Source of the DNA: Ignavibacteria bacterium
GTDB taxonomy: Bacteria; Bacteroidota; Ignavibacteria; Tepidaquicellales; OLB5
Direction of reading: 5' to 3'
Assembly (NCBI GenBank): GCA_019912545.1
Contig: JAIOIK010000128.1
Coordinates: 1 to 64,000 of the forward strand
DNA length: 64,000 nt
In this document: piece after piece, positions 9,197 through 16,455 of the stretch
Layout of the letters: each line of letters opens with the position of its first letter
Position numbering within the stretch: the stretch's first letter is position 1
Program-made: the position numbers and the translations under genes
The notes under the pieces: model-generated
What the model was told of the DNA's origin: nothing
The model's database searches: none
Seen by the model: the letters and a program-made list of their open reading frames with translations, nothing else

Positions 9197-9616
9197 CTAA
9201 ATCCTGATAGATAGATTGGTAAGATACGTTCCGCTCACATCCCTTATGGGCGGCGAGTATTTGTGCACTAAACCGCTTAATGCAACAGGATCATAACCGG
9301 TTTCAACAGAAGAATTGTGAACAAGGGTGTGTACAGACTTTACAGAATTGCTGCTTTTAAGGTCATTATACAAATCAGCAACAGGCTGAGATTCCTGCAT
9401 ATTGCATCCACAATGATTGCTTAACCTTTCTTTTGAGGTAATATTGATCGGCTTTACGCAGCAGGCCTTTACTTTATTGCTTACATGGCAGCAATCTTCT
9501 CCCATATACATGTTACTGCAATTAACAAATCCTGCAAAGTTCAGCATAAATACTGAATATGCAGATACTAAAGTCAACGACTTAAAAATTGTATTTTTAT
9601 AGGATTTGAGCATCAT
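9197..9616 (-). CDS. Small Cys-rich exported protein, unknown
   Basis: A 139-residue protein that I do not recognise. It has an N-terminal hydrophobic segment (about residues 12-30) and then a Cys-rich part: NCSN, EDCCHV, KACCV and NHCGCNM. The rest is polar. The paired Cys and the position 67 bases upstream of a YHS/TRASH-type protein suggest metal binding or sensing outside the cytoplasm. The start ATG follows another ATG directly (MM), so either may be used. Confidence 0.6.
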   Translation of the reverse strand: MMLKSYKNTIFKSLTLVSAYSVFMLNFAGFVNCSNMYMGEDCCHVSNKVKACCVKPINITSKERLSNHCGCNMQESQPVADLYNDLKSSNSVKSVHTLVHNSSVETGYDPVALSGLVHKYSPPIRDVSGTYLTNLSIRI

Positions 9617-9697
9617 TCAACAACAAATATAACGATTTTAGTGCTTATTAGTTCCACTAAAAACAGGTATTAATACTTAAATCTATAAAAGTCCAAT

Positions 9698-9724
9698 TTC
9701 CTGCCTGATAATTTCAGGCAGGAA
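9698..9724 (-). terminator. Strong hairpin after a T9SS gene, possible terminator
   Basis: TTCCTGCCTG (9698-9707) pairs with CAGGCAGGAA (9715-9724), a perfect 10-bp stem with a 7-base loop, 13 bases past the stop of the gene at 9738. The minus-strand tail is not T-rich, so it may be a palindromic repeat or RNA-stabilising hairpin instead of a full terminator. Confidence 0.5.
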
Positions 9725-9737
9725 AAAGGCTTATATT

Positions 9738-11015
9738 CTATTTTACAAGGATCATTTTTTTTGACTCAGTAAGATCACCCGAGTTAAGCTGATAATAATA
9801 AATTCCGCTTGAATAATTTGATGCATTCCAGTCAACTTCATAAGTGCCGGGGGCAAGATTTTCGTTTACAAGAGTTGTAACTTCTTTGCCCAGGAGATCG
9901 TAAATTGTAAGTTTGGAACGGTCACGACCGTTCACTACAGGTATTTGAAAGCGAAATTTTGTAGAAGGGTTGAAAGGATTTGGGTAATTTTGCGAAAGTG
10001 AAAATTTCTCGGGAATTGTATTTGAAATTAACTGAATACCCAATCCGCCAGTATATTTTGATATTCCGCCGTTGTCTCTTACAGCCCAAGTTCTTAATCC
10101 CCCGTAACCGTTAGTTGAAATGTGATTATAAGATCCAGAAGGCGCAGTGTACTGCTGTGTAAAATTACTTCCATTCGTTCCAGCATAAATAACATTTCCC
10201 TTTATGTACCAACAAATTGCAGTTGGGCCCCAGGAAACAGCTAAGCCTTTGATATCTCCACTTCCCGGAGTTGAAACCGGATTCCAATTTACACCCAAAT
10301 CAGTAGTTTTCGAAATATTCGTTCCGCCGGTAAGGCCATATCCAATATCTTCAACCAATAAAAAAGAAAAGCCTAATGAAATTGAATTGACTTCCGGAGT
10401 AGTAGATTGAGTGCTCCAGGTTGCACCTCCGGAATTTGAATAATATATTCGTGTATTATTTGTTCCAAACCAGAACTTTCCTTCAAGTGAATAAACCGAG
10501 TTATAGAACCCCGATTCATTTCCTGCCTGAACAAGATACAAACCAGTTGAATCCCAAGTAGTTCCATAATTTTCTGATTTATAAATAGTCCACCTCCCGC
10601 CAGCCGGAGAGCCTATAAACAAAACCGGGATGATATTGCCAAACCCGTAGACATTAATACCGGACTGGTTAAAAGTATTTTGCCATGATGCTCCGTTGTT
10701 AGAACTCATATAGATTACTGCCGAGCCACCTGCATTAATTCCTGATACCAGTACTCTGTTGGGGAGCATACTAAAAATGGCTTTCAAATTTGTGTTTGCC
10801 GGAATTCCAGAAGAAACATTTATCCAGTTAGTTCCTCCATTTGAAGTCCTAAGCACTGTCCCATTATCACCGCAAATCCAACCAAGATCTTCATTTGAAG
10901 AAGGCGAATGAACAGAATTTAATGAAACCGATACACCTGAGGTCTGTTCGATCCATTGAGAAAAAAGGGAAGTAACCTGAAATAAAATCACCAATAAAAG
11001 AATTGAGTTTTTCAT
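9738..11015 (-). CDS. T9SS-sorted BNR/photosystem-II-stability-like protein
   Basis: A 425-residue secreted protein. A signal peptide (ILLLVILFQVTSLFSQ) is followed by repeated blades with S/T-x-D/N-x-G-x-x-W motifs (RTSNGGTNW, MSSNNGASW, YSNSGGATW, KTTDLGVNW), indicating a BNR/YCF48-like beta propeller over about residues 20-330. The C-terminal 80 residues are a type IX secretion sorting domain (FSLSQNYPNPFNPSTKF ... GIYYYQL ... KKMILVK). The sorting domain contains Asn-Gly-Arg-Asp-Arg-Ser encoded by a palindromic repeat (see 9915-9938). It is a paralogue of the next gene, with near-identical DNA over the sorting domain. Surface or secreted; ligand unknown. Confidence 0.85.
   Translation of the reverse strand: MKNSILLLVILFQVTSLFSQWIEQTSGVSVSLNSVHSPSSNEDLGWICGDNGTVLRTSNGGTNWINVSSGIPANTNLKAIFSMLPNRVLVSGINAGGSAVIYMSSNNGASWQNTFNQSGINVYGFGNIIPVLFIGSPAGGRWTIYKSENYGTTWDSTGLYLVQAGNESGFYNSVYSLEGKFWFGTNNTRIYYSNSGGATWSTQSTTPEVNSISLGFSFLLVEDIGYGLTGGTNISKTTDLGVNWNPVSTPGSGDIKGLAVSWGPTAICWYIKGNVIYAGTNGSNFTQQYTAPSGSYNHISTNGYGGLRTWAVRDNGGISKYTGGLGIQLISNTIPEKFSLSQNYPNPFNPSTKFRFQIPVVNGRDRSKLTIYDLLGKEVTTLVNENLAPGTYEVDWNASNYSSGIYYYQLNSGDLTESKKMILVK
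9915..9938 (-). repeat. GTAG-headed palindrome inside a T9SS sorting domain
   Basis: Minus-strand sequence is GTAG followed by TGAACGGTCGTGACCGTTCC, one base different from the copy at 54439. It is read in frame as Asn-Gly-Arg-Asp-Arg-Ser within the sorting domain loop just before KLTIYDLLGKE. In the paralogue at 19682-20977 the same loop is about four residues shorter and lacks the motif. Confidence 0.75.
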
Positions 11016-11044
11016 AAGTATTTAGATTTAATTAGAGAGCAAGA

Positions 11045-12280
11045 TTACTTAATTAAAATCATTTTTCTGCTTCTGTATCTATCACCGTAATTTAATACAT
11101 AATGATAAATTCCGGCAGGTAATTCGGCAGCGTCCCATTCCACTTCATAAGTGCCGGGCGCAAGATTTTCGTTTACAAGTGTTATAATTTCTCTGCCCAG
11201 GAGATCGTAAATTGTAAGTTTGGAACGGTCACGACCATTCCCAATAGGTAATTGAAAGCGAATTTTTGTAGAAGGGTTAAACGGATTTGGGTAGTTTTGG
11301 GATAATGAGAAGTTCTCAGGAACTTCATTACCTACATTATGTATTCCAAGCGGAAAAGCTCTGACCCAAACTCCTCCATTAGTTGCACCGCTTAAAGCTG
11401 CAAACATATAATTCCCGCTTTTGACGATCTGGTTTGCGCTGAATGTCAAGTTATCGTTTATGAAAGTTACACCGCCATTGGTAGAATAGAACACTCCCCC
11501 GTTACCTGAAATATAAATATGACCGGAAAGATCACCGTCAGCAATCCCCCTGCCAATATAGCCAGTGGCGGCAGTTGTCCAGTTCAAACCGCCATTAGTG
11601 GATTTATCGACAGGTCCACCGGCTGTAGTTGAAACTGTAAACAAATCGTTTGGTGATTTCTGCAGTATGCCATAGATATTCTTGCCGGGATTCAGATTTG
11701 CTGAAAATGTAGCTCCATAATCGGTTGACCTGTAGAATCCGTTAGGACCGGCTGCTGCAGTAGTAACTCCAACATATACAATAGCAGAATTGTATTTATC
11801 TACAACAATTGAGATCACCTGGGCAGATGCGAGTCCTGTAAACGTAAAAGTTGCACCCGTATCAATACTACGATAGAATCCTCCTCCATTTGTGCCTACA
11901 TAAATGCGCCCTTTTTTTCCGCAGGCAACTGCCTGTGGATTCTGGCTGCCGAATGATGAAACAGGCATTGTAGTAAAATTCGCTCCATTGTTCGTGGATT
12001 TCAGGAGTCCGGCAGAAAAATTAGCCGCAAAAATATTGTTCATCGAGTCAACTGCAATGCTGAAAATCGTTTGTGAATTGCCTGTCGTAAGTTCTGACCA
12101 GTTAAATCCGGTATTGGTGGTTTTATACAATTTTGAAGAAGAGCCAAGTGAGCCGGCGTATATATATCCGTTATGATCTTTTGCAACAGACCATATCGAA
12201 ATACCATCTAAGGTTTGATTCCATTGAGAGTTTGAAACTGAAGAAACAAACAAGAGCAGGAATATTGAAAACTTCTTCAT
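11045..12280 (-). CDS. T9SS-sorted BNR-like beta-propeller protein
   Basis: A 411-residue secreted protein with a signal peptide (FLLLFVSSVSNSQ), then about seven short repeats of the KTTNTGFNW / KSTNNGANF / RSIDTGATF / KSTNGGLNW type, typical of BNR or VPS10-like propellers. The C-terminal T9SS sorting domain (NFSLSQNYPNPFNPSTKI ... GIYHYVL ... RKMILIK) matches the neighbouring paralogue closely, including the palindrome-encoded NGRDRS. It lies 29 bases upstream of that paralogue and both are probably one transcription unit. The partner or substrate is unknown. Confidence 0.85.
   Translation of the reverse strand: MKKFSIFLLLFVSSVSNSQWNQTLDGISIWSVAKDHNGYIYAGSLGSSSKLYKTTNTGFNWSELTTGNSQTIFSIAVDSMNNIFAANFSAGLLKSTNNGANFTTMPVSSFGSQNPQAVACGKKGRIYVGTNGGGFYRSIDTGATFTFTGLASAQVISIVVDKYNSAIVYVGVTTAAAGPNGFYRSTDYGATFSANLNPGKNIYGILQKSPNDLFTVSTTAGGPVDKSTNGGLNWTTAATGYIGRGIADGDLSGHIYISGNGGVFYSTNGGVTFINDNLTFSANQIVKSGNYMFAALSGATNGGVWVRAFPLGIHNVGNEVPENFSLSQNYPNPFNPSTKIRFQLPIGNGRDRSKLTIYDLLGREIITLVNENLAPGTYEVEWDAAELPAGIYHYVLNYGDRYRSRKMILIK
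11222..11241 (-). repeat. Palindrome inside a second T9SS sorting domain
   Basis: Plus-strand GGAACGGTCACGACCATTCC, read in frame on the minus strand as Asn-Gly-Arg-Asp-Arg-Ser. The GTAG head is degraded here. Because flanking sorting-domain DNA is almost the same as at 9738-11015, the two copies probably descend from one insertion by duplication or gene conversion. Confidence 0.7.
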
Positions 12281-12310
12281 TATGCGGCCTCCCGAGATGT
12301 TTTTTAAAGA

Positions 12311-13039
12311 CTACTTTAATTTATTTTTAGCTTCGTCGTATTTTGCTTTCACAACCTGCTTCATGAAAGGAGACATTTCTATGAGTTTATCCCAATCATC
12401 AACTGCTTTCTGAAACTCACCTGATTCAAAATAACAGATCGCCCTGCCGCTATATGCAAATGCGTGTTTAGGATCCAGTTTTATGACCATGGAATAATCT
12501 TCAATTGCAAGCGGCATGTTATCATTCCTTCTGTAAAGCAGCGCTCTGCCGTTAAAGGCAAGTTTATTTACCGGATCGATCTGTAATGCTTTATTGAAGT
12601 TTTCAAGCGATTTTTCGGGCTGACTGGTTGCATCATACATTGTTCCAAGTCCTATAAATGCAAACGTGGAATTTGGATTAAGAGAAATGGCTTTTTCAAA
12701 ATCATCTTTTGCGGCGTCGTATTTACCGCCAGAAACTTCTGCATTTGCTCTTAAGACATAAAGAGAATCTACTTCAGGAGCAAGTTCAATAGCATTAGTA
12801 AAATCATTAATTGCTGATGTTTGATTTAAGCTGAACATGTAAACGGTTCCACGCCCAATATAAGCCTCTACGTACTTACTATCCGCATCGATGGCTTTTG
12901 TATAAAATTTCACTGCTTCTTCATTTTTGCCGATCTCAAACATATATTTCCCCTTTTCAAAGTACTCTTCAGCACTTTGTGCAAATTTGCTTTGGACAAC
13001 AGCGAAAATGAACAGGAAAACAAGTATTAATTTATTCAT
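12311..13039 (-). CDS. Exported TPR-repeat protein
   Basis: A 242-residue protein with a signal peptide (LILVFLFIFAVVQSKFAQ) and about six tetratricopeptide repeats covering residues 22-230 (AEEYFEKGKYMFEIGKNEEA, YVEAYIGRGTVY, FAFIGLGTMYDA, LAFNGRALLYRR, HAFAYSGRAICY). Such proteins act as periplasmic scaffolds; the partner is not evident. It lies 30 bases upstream of the BNR-like gene on the same strand and could head that transcription unit. Confidence 0.82.
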   Translation of the reverse strand: MNKLILVFLFIFAVVQSKFAQSAEEYFEKGKYMFEIGKNEEAVKFYTKAIDADSKYVEAYIGRGTVYMFSLNQTSAINDFTNAIELAPEVDSLYVLRANAEVSGGKYDAAKDDFEKAISLNPNSTFAFIGLGTMYDATSQPEKSLENFNKALQIDPVNKLAFNGRALLYRRNDNMPLAIEDYSMVIKLDPKHAFAYSGRAICYFESGEFQKAVDDWDKLIEMSPFMKQVVKAKYDEAKNKLK

Positions 13040-13237
13040 ATTTTTGATGAATTAGTTTAATGTGTATCCATTATACGGATAAAAATCTTCAAATGTTCAG
13101 TCTAAGATATCTAATTTGCATGGGCACAGATAACAAAAGCAGGAATTCCAACTATTTTATTCATAAAATATTCGTTCTAATTACCTGATTGTTTCTAATT
13201 TGCTCTATTTATTTGTAAAATTCAATATCATATTTCA

Positions 13238-13269
13238 TTTGCATAAATACTGTATATACCTTATTTTTG
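13238..13269 (+). promoter_or_regulatory. Bacteroidota-type promoter (TTTG / TATTTTTG)
   Basis: TTTG at 13238-13241 and TATTTTTG at 13262-13269 are separated by 20 bases, matching the Bacteroidota housekeeping promoter pattern TTTG-N(17-23)-TAnnTTTG. It lies about 35 bases upstream of the ATG at 13305, which has an AAAGGA ribosome site. Confidence 0.55.
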
Positions 13270-13304
13270 TTCATTAGTAAATTAAATTTCAAAGGAAAAA
13301 AGTA

Positions 13305-13832
13305 ATGGCAGATCTCAATTCACAATTAGACGCAGTAAAATCCAAGGAGAATTTCCTCGAAAAGATCACAAGGATCATACCCGGTTATGACGGTTATGTT
13401 AACAGGGATAATTCTAGAGAGCTGGATACAATATTAAGGAATACACTTGCTACCAGGCTTGATGCGAATCACATAAAGCTGAAAAATACTATTTTGAACC
13501 TGTCACAGCGCGGAAAACTATTTGAATCCGATGGCATTGATAAGCTTGATAAGAAGCTTCAACTGGCCGTTGGGAAATTCAAGGCTGCAGCCCGCGGTTA
13601 CAGCGGTGCGTTTGACGTTGTAAAAGTAAAAGAAGACAAGTTAAACCAGCTTTACCAGTTTGACGCAAGCATGCTTACTAATGTTGATAGCATTACGGCT
13701 GCTTGTTCAGAAATGGATACTAACAGTAAATCAAATGTTGACATAAAGCCATCTATGGAAAAAGTAAGCGCGGCATTAGATGAGATAGTCGGCATGTTTG
13801 ATCAGCGCGAGAGTATTTTGAATAACGTATAA
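13305..13832 (+). CDS. Small soluble helical protein, unknown
   Basis: A 175-residue protein without signal peptide or membrane segment. It begins ADLNSQLDAVKSKENFLEKI, then has IPGYDGYVNRDNSRELDTILRNTLATRL, a pattern I recall from uncharacterised helical proteins in several phyla, and a mostly helical remainder (AAARGYSGAFDVVKVKEDKLNQLYQFD). No catalytic motif is visible. It is a stand-alone gene with its own promoter-like element, an AAAGGA ribosome site and a terminator, so it is probably expressed independently. No function is assigned. Confidence 0.75.
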   Translation: MADLNSQLDAVKSKENFLEKITRIIPGYDGYVNRDNSRELDTILRNTLATRLDANHIKLKNTILNLSQRGKLFESDGIDKLDKKLQLAVGKFKAAARGYSGAFDVVKVKEDKLNQLYQFDASMLTNVDSITAACSEMDTNSKSNVDIKPSMEKVSAALDEIVGMFDQRESILNNV

Positions 13833-13867
13833 AGAATTAGACAAAACTGCGGCTTTAAGTTTATTGG

Positions 13868-13895
13868 AGGCTGTCTTAAAAGGGCAGCCTTTTTG
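13868..13895 (+). terminator. Intrinsic terminator after the small helical protein
   Basis: AGGCTGTC (13868-13875) pairs with GGCAGCCT (13883-13890; one T-G pair), followed by TTTTT. It resembles the outer arm of the large inverted repeat at 41909-42029 (AGGCTGTCTC). Confidence 0.8.
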
Positions 13896-13963
13896 ATAAA
13901 ATGGTGAATAAAATTGTAATAGTAGTATAATGAAAAATAGAAGAAGAATGATTATTTTTGTGA

Positions 13964-14092
13964 ATGAAAAAACAATCAACTTCCAAACAAATATTTAAAC
14001 CGTATCAACAACATCAACAGTATCTACTACCCCCCCCCCTCATTAGAAGAATTAAATGTTTGATTGAAAAAGAAATTAAAAAAATAAAATGA
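13964..14092 (+). pseudogene. N-terminal relic of an IS1182-like transposase, now a leader ORF
   Basis: An ATG opens a 42-codon frame whose start, KQIFKPYQQHQQYLLPP, matches the conserved N-terminus of IS1182-family transposases (FKPY...LLPPSLEEL; recognised from memory). In the register with one fewer C the DNA continues as SLEELN and then stops, so the original frame is broken at the C10 tract and the rest of the transposase is missing. In the present register the frame reads on to a TGA that overlaps the TonB-receptor ATG (ATGA). The receptor start has no clear ribosome site of its own, so this relic could act as a coupled leader peptide. Confidence 0.65.
14030..14039 (+). repeat. C10 homopolymer tract upstream of a TonB receptor
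   Basis: Ten consecutive C lie inside the leader frame, 50-59 bases before the receptor ATG. Such tracts are prone to slippage. C10 keeps the leader frame open to the receptor start; C9 would end at a TGA soon after, and C11 would end at a TAG directly after the tract. Confidence 0.9.
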
Positions 14093-16230
14093 AGATTAAG
14101 TATTTAATAATTTTGTTAATATTGATTTTTGAATATGGTCTGTACTCACAGGATGACCCTGTTGATACAACAGAATATCAGACTGATGAGATTATTATAA
14201 CAGGAACCAGAACTGAGCAGAAGATCATAGATATTCCTTATCCTGTAACACGTATTAACTCAACTAACTGGATAACCAGCCGAAAAATCGGAGTCCAGGA
14301 CGTTTTGTTGACAGTGCCCGGTTTATTTTTACAGCCAAGATATGGCAATCACGATACAAGGATTACCATTCGCGGATATGGAAGCCGTTCAAATACCGGC
14401 ATTCGCGGAGTTAAGATACTTCTTGACGGTATTCCGGAATCCGAGCCTGACGGGCAAACACGAATAGAAGCTATTGATTTCGACGCAATAGGAAGGATTG
14501 AAGTTGTAAGAGGATATTCATCGTCTTTGTATGCGAATGCACCCGGAGGTGTAATAAACTTCCTTACAGATAAATATTTCCCGGTATCATTTTTTCAGTT
14601 GAACAATGAATTCGGTTCTTACGGATTGAGGAAGAACGGATTCAAACTTGGAGTGAATGCGAAGAACAGCCGCTTTATGACAAGTTACAGCTACCAAAAC
14701 TATGATGGATACCGCCAGCACAGCCAGGAATATCAGCACAGGCTAAACACTTTGTTTGAAGCTGATATTAACCAGGAATCGAAATTATCTGTTTACGCTT
14801 ACTATGTAAAAGGGCTGATCAAATTACCCGGGTCTCTAACATTACAGCAGTATGTAGAAAATGATACAATGGCAAGACCGAACTCAATTACCAGAGACGA
14901 AAAGAGAATCTCTGAAAAAGGCAGGTTAGGCGTTAATTATGTTAGCAGTATTGAAAAGGGCCGCTTGAAACATACTTTTGAATTAACAGGCTACGGTACG
15001 ATAAAGATATTTGACAGGACCGCAAGAACATACAGGCTGTTTACAAGATACGGCATAGGGGGAACGCTGAGGTACGTAAACAAATATACATTTGGCTCAA
15101 AAATAAAATCCAAACAGCGAACAAATGAATTTACAATTGGTACAGACTTGTTCTACCAGGATGGCCCGATTAGAGAATATAATAATGTGGGCGGACAAAA
15201 GGGAGATGACCTTATAGGGATCTCGGACGAAACTTTGGCTAATGTAGGAGCGTATGCATTAAATCAATTTGATATAGTTCCGCAGAGGCTTACGCTTCTC
15301 TTAAGCGGAAGGTATGACAGGGTAGTTTTTGCCCCGAAGGATGAAATTGCCAGTTACAGGGACACGACACGGATATTTTCGGCATTTACACCCAAAGCAG
15401 CTCTGAATTTCAAGATTATGCCTCATATATCTTTGTACACATCATTTGGTTTGGGATTTGATTCCCCCGCCGGAAATGAAATGGATAATTTCATTTATAC
15501 AAGTGACTCCGGTTATCATGCATTGAATCCGGATCTGCTTGCTCAGAAATCCACTTCATTTGAGGTCGGCATAAAAGGCGAATCAAAAGGCATCAAAGGA
15601 AAATATTTCTTGAATACTTTCTTTGAAGTATCTTTTTACCATATTAAGATCGAAGATGCCATTGTACCTTTTGTTGTTGATGGTGATGCATATTTCAGAA
15701 ATGCTGCCGAGGTAAAAAGAACAGGTGTTGAAGTTGGATTCAATACTGAATTCTTTAAGGGATTCAGCCTGAAAAGTTCTTTTGCTTACCAGAATTTCAA
15801 GTACAGTAAATATGTGGCAGGAACAGTTGATGAAAACGGCGCTTTGGTAATACAGGATTTTACCAATAATCTTGAGCCTTCGAATCCGAAGATTTTCTTT
15901 TCCGGAGAGCTGATGTATCAGCACACATTCCGGAAGAAATATACATTTTATGTTAAATCCACAATGCAGCATGTTGGCGAGATGTTTGTAAATGACGCGA
16001 ATATGGATAGCCTTAAGACAGCATCTTACTCCTTAATCAACGCACAGGTTGGCATTGATCTTAATTTCGATAAATTCAGATTGATCGCTTACGGCGGCCT
16101 GAATAATATTGCGGACAAAAAATATGTTGCATATATAAACATCAATTCAGATTCCAACAGGGATTACTACGAAGCCGGGCCGAGAAGAAACTTCTTTGGA
16201 GGTTTGACGCTGGCGTACCTGTTTAAATGA
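14089..16230 (+). CDS. TonB-dependent receptor, FecA-like
   Basis: A 713-residue outer-membrane transporter. A signal peptide (YLIILLILIFEYGLYSQ) is followed by a TonB-box-like TDEIIITGTR, a plug with DVLLTVPGLFLQPRYG, ITIRGYGSRSNTGIRGVKILLDGIPESEPDGQTR and IEVVRGYSSSLYANAPGGVINF (about residues 35-160), then a barrel of about 550 residues ending in Lys after AYLFK. The plug pattern SRSNTGIRGVKILLDGIPE is like FecA/COG4772 ferric-chelate receptors, so ferric siderophore or citrate uptake is likely but unproven. The start overlaps the leader ORF by four bases. A terminator follows. Confidence 0.9.
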   Translation: MKIKYLIILLILIFEYGLYSQDDPVDTTEYQTDEIIITGTRTEQKIIDIPYPVTRINSTNWITSRKIGVQDVLLTVPGLFLQPRYGNHDTRITIRGYGSRSNTGIRGVKILLDGIPESEPDGQTRIEAIDFDAIGRIEVVRGYSSSLYANAPGGVINFLTDKYFPVSFFQLNNEFGSYGLRKNGFKLGVNAKNSRFMTSYSYQNYDGYRQHSQEYQHRLNTLFEADINQESKLSVYAYYVKGLIKLPGSLTLQQYVENDTMARPNSITRDEKRISEKGRLGVNYVSSIEKGRLKHTFELTGYGTIKIFDRTARTYRLFTRYGIGGTLRYVNKYTFGSKIKSKQRTNEFTIGTDLFYQDGPIREYNNVGGQKGDDLIGISDETLANVGAYALNQFDIVPQRLTLLLSGRYDRVVFAPKDEIASYRDTTRIFSAFTPKAALNFKIMPHISLYTSFGLGFDSPAGNEMDNFIYTSDSGYHALNPDLLAQKSTSFEVGIKGESKGIKGKYFLNTFFEVSFYHIKIEDAIVPFVVDGDAYFRNAAEVKRTGVEVGFNTEFFKGFSLKSSFAYQNFKYSKYVAGTVDENGALVIQDFTNNLEPSNPKIFFSGELMYQHTFRKKYTFYVKSTMQHVGEMFVNDANMDSLKTASYSLINAQVGIDLNFDKFRLIAYGGLNNIADKKYVAYININSDSNRDYYEAGPRRNFFGGLTLAYLFK

Positions 16231-16278
16231 ATTCGGTTTTTGAGAGAGATTTATATTGTATTGCTTCATTAATATTAT

Positions 16279-16324
16279 ATAGCTGTTAAGTTTTGAGAAT
16301 TTCATAAGCTTAACAGCTATTTTC
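16279..16324 (+). terminator. Terminator after the FecA-like receptor
   Basis: ATAGCTGTTAAG (16279-16290) pairs perfectly with CTTAACAGCTAT (16309-16320) around an 18-base loop and is followed by TTTCTGTTTATTT. Confidence 0.7.
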
Positions 16325-16455
16325 TGTTTATTTAAGTTTATTTGATAAAATCTGTGCATTATGACTTTTTATAAGTTTGGTTAATTCTTAAATTTGATTT
16401 ATTAATGCAGTCTATTAATAATTTTTCCATCAAATTTTTCAAGAGTAATTACAGA

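Noticed and set aside
16405-16455. Extra 17 N-terminal codons before the sialidase-fold protein
   Set aside because: The extension is polar and would bury the signal peptide that starts at ATG 16456.
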